Shown here piece by piece: positions 57,113 through 64,000 of a DNA stretch of 64,000 nt. The stretch is from Candidula unifasciata. Lineage: Eukaryota > Mollusca > Gastropoda > Stylommatophora > Geomitridae. The stretch spans positions 678,114 to 742,113 of the forward strand of contig CAJHNH020008453.1 in NCBI GenBank assembly GCA_905116865.2. The letters are read 5' to 3'. Made by a program: the position numbers and the translations under genes. Every line of letters begins with the position of its first letter. The stretch's first letter is position 1. A model generated the notes under the pieces. It ran no database searches. It was not told the DNA's origin and worked only from the letters and a program-made list of their open reading frames with translations.

Positions 57113-58764
57113 TAAGAACCAGCACTCTGAAATAGAATAATGTTGAGGTGTCGGCTCGTATTGGTCTAAAGGGTATCCCGTGGCCATTATACACCCAACC
57201 TATTTCAGGAGTAGGGCAACTCAAATTTTGGCACTAAAGAAAATATATTACTAAGCGCAACTTGGCTGGACGTCCCTACTACTATAAGAAGATAGCCCCC
57301 AGGCTATGATATTGTAATATTACAGCCATGTTAACACAGATTAAGATTAATGGTCACACATACATAAATGCTAAACAGTTTGAACAGTGAAACAGGGACA
57401 CCCAAGTCAGTAATGAAAACTTCCAAAAGCATGAAATAAATGCAACACATGTATATCATCAAGACAATCTAAGATGTTCACAGGCAAATAGAGCTCAGGA
57501 ATCAAAGTCCAAATGTACTGCTGAATCAGCCAGAGTCAGTCGTTGAGAGTATCGGTGATCATCATCATGACTCCAGGTGGTCCTGTAAAAAGAGCATGAG
57601 GTATATGATCACTGCTGTACTTATCAAGTTTGGTGAATGTCACTGCTCTCCTCAGTCCTTGGTGATCTGAACAGGCTGATTCGGGTGGACTGCTTCTTTT
57701 CCTGGTTATCCTGGTAAACACTGACAGAGTTAGTACACTGGAGCTCAACAAAGCTCCCGAGGGAGGTTCGCCTTGATGGATAACAAATGGGTGGCCTGCA
57801 ACAACTGTCTCTTAGCCACTGGAGCCCAAACAAGCTCCTGCCATGTTGAAGTTGTGGTGTTAGGCAATCCTAGTGGATGGGGATTGGTTGGCTGCTGATT
57901 GTCTGCCTGACTTCCAGGGAGGTATCATCCTGTGTCAGGAAGGAACTTAGAATTAGTATTCATCTGAGGAGTCACATACCTAGCTCAATTTATTACCTTC
58001 CACCCATCTCAGTCACTCAGATACAGCTCTCATGATAATGAGACAGTTGAATCTTCATTTATCCCTGTCTGTCAGTCAGTACAAAAGATAGGAGACAAGT
58101 TACATAGTGGAGATAGACTCTAGTAGACATAGGACATCATCTCTCCACATTCCCATCTGCACTTGTAGACACACATCCCATCTCTTTCTCACATATATAT
58201 TATACCCCAGTGCTTGCCATGAATTGATTTAAGTGGCCGTGAGTACTTGGACACCAAAAACGGTCTTGTTCTGTGCTGTCTCATAGCTGAATCATTCCTC
58301 CCTGCAGCAGCGGGTTAACTTTATAGAGACATATATCATGGTACTCGTAAACTAAAATCAACTTATCCAAGCTTAGGAATCCTTCTAAGATTAAACTGGT
58401 ATTATGTATGAGCCAAAATTTAATCAGAGAGCTGAAGCACTTTTTATCACCTAGCAAGTCTGGCAGAGAATGACGCGGGTCGATTCTGCGCCGCGTCCCC
58501 AGAAAAAGTGCCAGATTAGTACGCCAAGGAGTAAAAAGGCTTCTCAGAATTCTGAATATTAATCCAGATAATATCTATCCCACAACTGTAAGTTTGAAAA
58601 TGTAAACTCCACAGGACATCTATAGTTTACAGAAATACTTATGACGCCAGATAAAGGTATACAAGATTTGAGAGACTATATACCCACTGGACGGGTCTAT
58701 ATTTGAAATATGACCTGCCCGCTAGGGGCGTTAACGTCACGAATATTCGAATGTGTAGGGGTGG
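57113..58764. repeat. Insertion in LINE-C with repeat F-like start
   Basis: Its left part (57145-57310) matches the start region of repeat F ('ggctcg', 'ccaacctatttcaggagt'), the rest does not obviously. It lies between LINE-C segments encoding K-Q-E-V-R-V-A-I and K-I-A-G-V-D-G. The ends and any target duplication were not resolved. No gene was recognised inside. Confidence 0.5.
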
Positions 58765-59030
58765 GTTGGATCACTTCACAACACTGCACCTAATTGCTAC
58801 TCTGACTTCTTGTTTGGTTATTCCAGGCGGTTCCTCAAGTGTATATCTGGGTGTGAATGGTGCAGTTTCTTCATTTTCTGTTACGTTCAGAAGAGTTTGG
58901 AAATATTCTTTCTCTGATCTCACCCTCTTCGTGTGTGAGTCTTCCTTAACTGTCATTGACATATTCTGATTTTTGTAATGGGTCATCTCTGGTTGTCATT
59001 TTTGCAATGGTTTTGTAAAACTGTCTGCTA
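58765..59030 (-). pseudogene. LINE-C pre-RT segment
   Basis: The minus strand reads R-E-Y-F-Q-T-L-L-N-V, then T-L-E-E-P-P-G-I-T-K-Q-E-V-R-V-A-I, the segment just before RT block 1. It is the 5'-most recognisable piece of this LINE copy. The endonuclease is not found in 59030-59250. Confidence 0.75.
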
Positions 59031-59252
59031 GTATTAGCACAAAATTTAGTAAATGCAGAAAGACTGATCAAAATGATAAGCATGACAATCTTCTTCCTAC
59101 AAAGAACAACAATGTGCCAAGTCAGACAAAATTGGGTGTGCAGCGATTGATTTTGTTGTTGAAGAAAAATCAACTGAAACTGAAAAAGGCAGATTGTCCT
59201 GTTTTGTGTGACAAAATATAAAGGCATGTTGGCCGTTACTTGGCATGACACT

Positions 59253-60044
59253 GATTTGATTTGATTTGATTCAAGAACCGACATCACAGCACTCGGGGCA
59301 TTCCCATAAGCGCTCCGTCCCCATCTTCAGCAGCCAGCGAAGAGTTCCGATACTTATTGTGCCAGTAGCTTTCTGATTAAACGTCCATCTTGCCTTTCCT
59401 CTGAGCCTCGAGCTTCTTCCAGAACCTCTCGTCACCCCCAACTGCATCAATCTCACCAGACTGTGGTGATCCATTTGCTCCTCCGAATTTTACACGCTCT
59501 CCCACAAGGCACTAACCACATCTGCCCTATCATGTATCAGTATTCCACCAAGCTGTGCAGAGCCAGCCAGTCTGTCTGTCTGTTCATTTCCCAACACACC
59601 GGCGTAACCCAGTGAAAAAATCCAGACAATACTCCTCACTCGTGTCCTCCGCAGCAAAGCATGCCACTCTGCACGAAGCATACCTGTTCTGATCTTCCTC
59701 AGCATGCTTTCTGAATCAGTTACAATCACGATGTGTGTGTGTGTCGTGTTCTCTAGCCAGCAGAAAGCTGCAGTGACAACCTCCACCTCCATTCTTAAGT
59801 TGGATGTTGTGGTATCATATGCTAGGCTCTCCTGCACCAAACGTCGACCATTAACTTTTGCTAAAAAAACCCAAGCACTTCTTTTGCCTCTTGACACTGA
59901 ACCGTCTGTGTAAATGATCAAATCCTCTGAGCGAGCATTATCTTGAATTAATTGCTGAATTTCCACCTCTGTGGCACCTGCTGACCAGTCTCTGCATTCC
60001 CGGCTCAGAGTGATTATGACTCTACACAAGTCTGACTGCTCAGA
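59253..60044 (-). mobile_element. RNase-H LINE, 5'-truncated insertion
   Basis: Flanked by an exact 9-bp duplication, catgacact (59244-59252 and 60045-60053). The 3' end has the (AATCA)n tail on the minus strand. It contains only the RNase H domain and 3' region, 792 bp. A clean, severely 5'-truncated copy, probably one of the younger insertions. Confidence 0.92.
59271..60044 (-). pseudogene. RNase H domain of RNase-H LINE
   Basis: Open from 60044 (the frame runs on into upstream flank) to 59490: Y-T-D-G-S-V-S-R-G (first Asp), M-E-V-E-V-V-T-A-A-F (Glu), I-V-T-D-S-E-S (Asp) and G-N-E-Q-T-D-R-L-A-G (last Asp). All four RNase H catalytic positions are present. A frame change near 59490 leads to the C-terminal tail W-E-C-P-E-C-C-D-V. 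The T-T-H-T-H dinucleotide-repeat codons are unexpanded here. No RT, so inactive. Confidence 0.9.
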
Positions 60045-60053
60045 CATGACACT

Positions 60054-61213
60054 AAGAGAGTTCACCTGATATCTACTGTTTACTTCACTGATGTTATAGA
60101 CAAGAGAGTTAGGAAAAGGGGAATTCTTGAGGGCAGAATAATAAATAAGCCAGCTCTTGCAGAAAAATACAACAGTATGGGGAGTGTCGATCACTACGGC
60201 CAGCTGGGTGCAAACTACCCCTACCCACCTAGATCCTATAATTGGTACCTGCCATTAATTAATTAATTGTTTTTTAGTTGACATTGCTCTGGTCAGTGAT
60301 CATGTAAGCCACGACACTGCAAAATCTGTGTACAATGTCACAGCAAAGAGGTTCAGGCAGGATGTCAATCTTGCTGTTATAAGATCTGCTTTGGCACAGT
60401 GTAACACCTTCAAGACTACATGTCACAGCATAACGTAACGGCTTACTGAGCGCCATTTTTATTTTAGATATGAAAGCCAAGGCAGAAACCAGACTGTAAA
60501 GTGTATAAGGCTGCAGATAAAAGAAGTTAGACTTGCATGTACTGCCCAGATTGCAATACATCTTTGGTTGATACCCTATTCAAGCTATACCATACTTTTG
60601 AAGATTATCAAAATTCCTGATAAAAGACAGGGAAGGCTACTACTACAGCTTCAACTCCAGTTAATGAAGGAAGTAGCTCAGACTTCAGCTAGAAGTGCTT
60701 TTTTTTGTACCGATATTGAAAACATTTACTAAGAACTGGAAACAGTTGGCGGTTTTAGAACATCTTCTGAAATTTCTATAAACAAACAAATTCAAGATTG
60801 CCACCATGTTCATGTGACGTATTTACATAATATACCCTTTTTTATGCATAGCAATTATCCGTAACGATGCTGGGAAAGTTTCAAAACCCTATGCTCGTTT
60901 AAAAATTTTTCATTATTAGAAAACCAGTCATTTTGAAAAAAAATATCTAAACACCCTTGGTAATGGTAGACAATCATGCCCCGGATTGCTGTTCAGCAAA
61001 GTGTTAAATCCTCAGATAGCGGGGTCTCTTAGATAGAGATTCACCAGATGGTTACGACCATCAGTGAAAGATGAATTCTGAACTGTCGGGCAGGAGATGC
61101 CTGCAGCAACCATCTGGGCATAGAGTGCAAGAGCGTACTGTGCTCTGTCCATTTGCGGAGACTGGAGAGGAGTGTTCAAATTTGATGCCAGTGCAGTACG
61201 CTAGCCAAGCATA
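60054..61213. other. Non-coding stretch
   Basis: No coding frame with a recognisable domain, and no element boundary. Near 61190-61213 is the first half of a diverged tandem unit continued after the hAT element at 62762. Confidence 0.45.
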
Positions 61214-61304
61214 CTTTGAATTAGAGCTGTACCGAATATTCGCTTCGCATTCACTTTGGGCCAGAATAGTGGTCCTAATAACTATTTGGTATTCTGCCGA
61301 ATAG

Positions 61305-61560
61305 TTGTGGTCGAGCCGAATACGAATAGTGGTTACCTTACACCCGTTTCTAGACTGGTGGAAAATAAACATATCAAGATTTTCCACCTTGGTTCATACT
61401 GTCCAGCGTGATCTTTGTGCAACACCTACGAGCATACCAAGAGAACGTCTGTTTAGTACAGCTGGAAATATCTTCAGTGAGACAAGAAGCTGCCTTAATG
61501 CTGACAACATGGAACAAAGTTTTTTTTTTTTTTGAAAGCTAATGCTGCTTTCATGGATTA
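61305..61560 (+). pseudogene. hAT transposase C-terminal (hATC) fragment
   Basis: Reads D-W-W-K-I-N, then F-S-T-L-V-H-T-V, P-R-E-R-L-F-S-T-A-G-N-I-F-S and a C-terminal K-A-N-A-A-F. This is the dimerisation domain of ZBED/Tam3-type hAT transposases (W-K x8-L x6-P-S-E-R-x-F-S). The catalytic core is absent. Confidence 0.85.
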
Positions 61561-61779
61561 ACTAAGCTGTCAGTGACAGTTTATATGTTTAGTTACTTGT
61601 TATAAAACTAAGAATACTTTCATTCCTATTTATTAGTTACCACAGACAGACTGACTGAAGGATGCAAAACATAAAATGTTTTTAAATGTTTACTATTCTG
61701 TACTACATTTTGTGAAGTAAAATTTCAGCGTAGATTTGACATTATGGATTTTTTAAAGATCTATTTTATACACTATTCG

Positions 61780-62673
61780 AAAATGGAAGATAGACCTCAG
61801 TTTGAATAGTGGGAAGACAGAAGTAATGGTGGCATCAAAGAAAATAATTATTGTAATAAAAGTCAAAGGTTTTATTTTAGGACAAGTACAGAAATATATA
61901 ACATCAGATGGAAGATGCATTACTGAAATAAAAAACAGAATAGGACAGGCAAAAACTGCATTTAAAAAAAATGAAGAACATCTTATGCAATATATCTTTG
62001 TCATTGAAGGTTAGAAAAAGAATACATCCAGTTTTAACATATGGCTGTGAGTCCTGGACAATCGGTAGGCAGGCCTAACAATTTTTTGAGGCCTCAGAGA
62101 TGTGGTTTTACAGATCAATGCTTAAAATACCTTGGACAGCCAAAATGAGCAACCAAGAGGTTTTGAAAGAGGCGGGAGCCCGAAGACAACTACTCACAGA
62201 CAGCAAAAATACACAGTCAGTTTTCGGCCATGTTATAAGATGAGGGAAAATGGAACATGTGGTGACCACTATCAAGCGCCACGACGGATTGGAAACAATT
62301 ATAGCAGAAGGCATGGTACCAGGAATGAGGGGCAGGGGTCGACCGACACGAAGATGGGCACAGGATATAAGTGACTCCTTGAGTGTGAAAGTTCATGAGG
62401 CGGAAGAACTGGCAAGAGACCGAGTTTCTTACAGGCAGACTGTGATGAGATCGTCGTTCTGCAAAGGACCTGCTACATGATAATGATGGTGACCACTGGA
62501 AAGATCTGTGGAAGCAGGGATAGAGAAAGACAACGAGAAAAGATTCTTGACAGTCTTGTTGCGTGGCATGGAGGTGTGTCAGCACATGAACTAATACATG
62601 CTGCAGAAGATCGTAGATTGTTGAGAGGCATAATCGCCTATGCCAGTCGGCAAAACACCTGATGATGATGATT
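61780..62673 (+). mobile_element. RTE LINE 3' fragment nested in hAT element
   Basis: 5'-truncated copy homologous to 28830-29519 (N-S-G-K-T-E-V-M-V, C-E-S-W-T-I-G-R, H-A-A-E-D-R-R). Flanked by an exact 9-bp duplication, cactattcg (61771-61779 and 62674-62682). It ends in the same cacctgatgatgatg tail. Frames are broken. It also contains an H-E-A-E-E-L-A-R-D-R segment missing from the other copy. Confidence 0.92.
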
Positions 62674-62769
62674 CACTATTCGTATTCATATTCATCTGAA
62701 TAGTTGGTTCAGCTATTCGTATTTGGCCAAATAGTGAAAATCACTATTTGGTACAGCCCTGCTTTGAAT

Positions 62770-62985
62770 CATACTTGTCTTCAGGGGAGAACCTTGTGGA
62801 TACCAGTCTTCAAATGGAAGACTGGGAACTGTTCAGAATTTATGTTCGTATAGTGTGCTAGCAAAGCATACTTGAACAGTGATTGTGTCTTCAGGTTCAA
62901 ACCTTGTAGGTTACAGTTTTCAAATGGGAGACTGGAAACTGTTTAGACTTTGTGCTGGTAATTATTGAACCGGTGATCCATTAGT
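62770..62985. repeat. Tandem duplication interrupted by the hAT element
   Basis: Two units of about 110 bp, marked 'gctagc.aagcatact' (61200 and 62858) and 'tcaaatgg.agactgg.aactgtt' (62810 and 62922). The hAT element sits inside the first unit. Confidence 0.75.
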
Positions 62986-63179
62986 TAAACTAGAAGGAAT
63001 GAACGAACAAACTTTATTTTCAGAGGGTCACAAATTGGGTATGCAGGCCTGTCTTACATACAGCCATTCCAAACACATCTTTTATACAGCTGTTGTAATT
63101 TATCAATTAAGCATGTTATTTTCATATAATAGAATGCATATTATAAATTTGAAGAAAAACACAAAAGCATGGCTAGTAA

Positions 63180-63360
63180 AATGCATGTGCACACCCGCAC
63201 CCGCGTATATACGCAAACCCGCTTACTCACTCACACATACATATATACCCATATACATATACACATCCATATATATATACATACATACATAATATACACA
63301 CGGGCACACACACACAAACAAACAAACATATGAGTGAACAAACAAACAAATGAACGAGCA
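63180..63360. repeat. Simple-sequence tract
   Basis: Mixed (CA)n, (TATACA)n, (CATA)n and (ACAA)n blocks. Flanking DNA at 62986-63180 shows no recognised domain. Confidence 0.9.
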
Positions 63361-63394
63361 AACATTATTTTCAAAATGATAGGAATTCATGTTA

Positions 63395-63600
63395 GTTAGT
63401 TAGTCTTTCCTCTTGTGTCGAGTGCGGCACATAGGGCAGAGGTCGTGACTCTCCATGCACGGCGGTCCGTTGCAATCCGTTGTAGGTCTTGGATGTTTGA
63501 GTGGCCCATGAGCGAGCCTTCCCTGATGATAGTTCTACGTAGGGTTTCCCTTGGTCTTCCACGAGATCTTTTCCCCTGTGGTGTCCAAAATTCATGTAAT
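63395..63600 (-). pseudogene. LINE C-terminal tail
   Basis: The minus strand reads S-R-G-R-P-R-E-T-L-R-R-T, then D-L-Q-R-I-A-T-D-R-R-A-W-R, then A-L-C-A-A-L, the post-RT tail common in non-LTR RT proteins. It ends in a short (CTAA)n, gttagttagttag on the plus strand. Only the last roughly 60 codons remain. Confidence 0.7.
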
Positions 63601-64000
63601 AGTAAACAATATTAATAACTACTAAAAGCAATGTTGTGAAACTGAATAAAGATGTCACAAACAGTAGATTGCACAATTTATTGCCTGGCATATTTCGCTA
63701 TATCTCGTTAGGTGCATACTACAGTAACAATTATATAAATGAAGCAAATAATTAGGTCTTTCCAATGTAGAATTGAAGCGCTCTCTCTGAATTTAAACTA
63801 GAAAGTCCCCCCCCCCCCCCCCACCATTATTGACACATAATTTTTTTTTATGCGACTGAGAGACTACTGATTCATCTGACATCAGCAGTTCATCGTCATC
63901 ATATGTTCGTCCATATTTAACAACATGACTGCACTAACAAATCATACCTTAAGTGATTCATTGCAGTTTCATTAAGCAGTTTCTGGTGTTCTCAGCAGAC
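63601..64000. other. Non-coding end of window with poly-C tract
   Basis: A poly-C run lies near 63807-63822. No gene was recognised. Confidence 0.5.

Larger units (their letters stand above)
61222..62761 (+). mobile_element. hAT element with target duplication, second family
   Basis: Ends TAGAGCTGTACC and GGTACAGCCCTG, inverted repeats with the first bases of the left end mutated. An exact 8-bp duplication, ctttgaat, flanks it (61214-61221 and 62762-62769). Subterminal 'gaatag' and 'tattcg' repeats occur at both ends. It contains the last part of a hAT transposase (61305-61560) and a later LINE insertion (61780-62673). Most of the transposase gene is missing. Confidence 0.9.

Overview
This is eukaryotic, almost certainly invertebrate-animal, nuclear DNA made up nearly entirely of transposable elements (TEs) and their debris. 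The evidence is non-LTR retrotransposon reverse transcriptases (RTs) with 5' truncations and simple-repeat tails, hAT elements with 8-bp target duplications, a Helitron helicase with a CTAG end, an LTR element with a PBS-like junction, tRNA-derived SINE heads, TTAGGG-type telomere motifs inside miniature elements, and a 17-base assembly gap. The commonest LINE carries a C-terminal RNase H domain and resembles what I recall from gastropod mollusc genomes. A mollusc is therefore my best guess, but this is inference. I see no intact host gene. There is one good candidate host exon (52388-52602) and one decayed coding-like stretch (about 4390-6917).

Layout. 1-1005: LINE tails. 1937-3466 and 5522-6868: two copies of a (GAA)n-tailed retroposon, the second inside the decayed coding-like stretch. 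7419-9297: tandem duplications and a foldback element with telomere-like sequence. 9695-14266: a hAT element holding a dead transposase and a gag/ORF1-like zinc-knuckle gene. 14442-17135: a hAT-type MITE, a SINE head and a minisatellite-bearing non-autonomous element. 17514-20838: an LTR element without pol. About 20843-29519: an RTE-type LINE split by a small LINE fragment and by an RNase-H LINE that is itself split by a 2.38-kb LTR-like element. 29520-31987: another RNase-H LINE. 32607-35191: foldback elements. 35600-39710: duplications and LINE pieces. 39885-42335: a dispersed repeat cut by a Helitron remnant. 42336-42352: assembly gap. 42760-52263: LINEs in both orientations, one split by the second copy of the minisatellite element. 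53685-60044: a reverse-strand LINE with three insertions and a further RNase-H LINE. 61222-62761: a second hAT element with an RTE fragment inside. 63395-63600: a last LINE tail.

The genes do not form a pathway. They are parts of independent elements: target-site nickase plus RT (LINEs), transposase (hAT) and rolling-circle helicase (Helitron). Every copy that could be read carries stops, frameshifts, deletions or catalytic substitutions, so nothing here looks able to move by itself. The value of the window lies in insertion order: eight nested or solitary insertions have target-site duplications that can be read to the base, giving a relative chronology.
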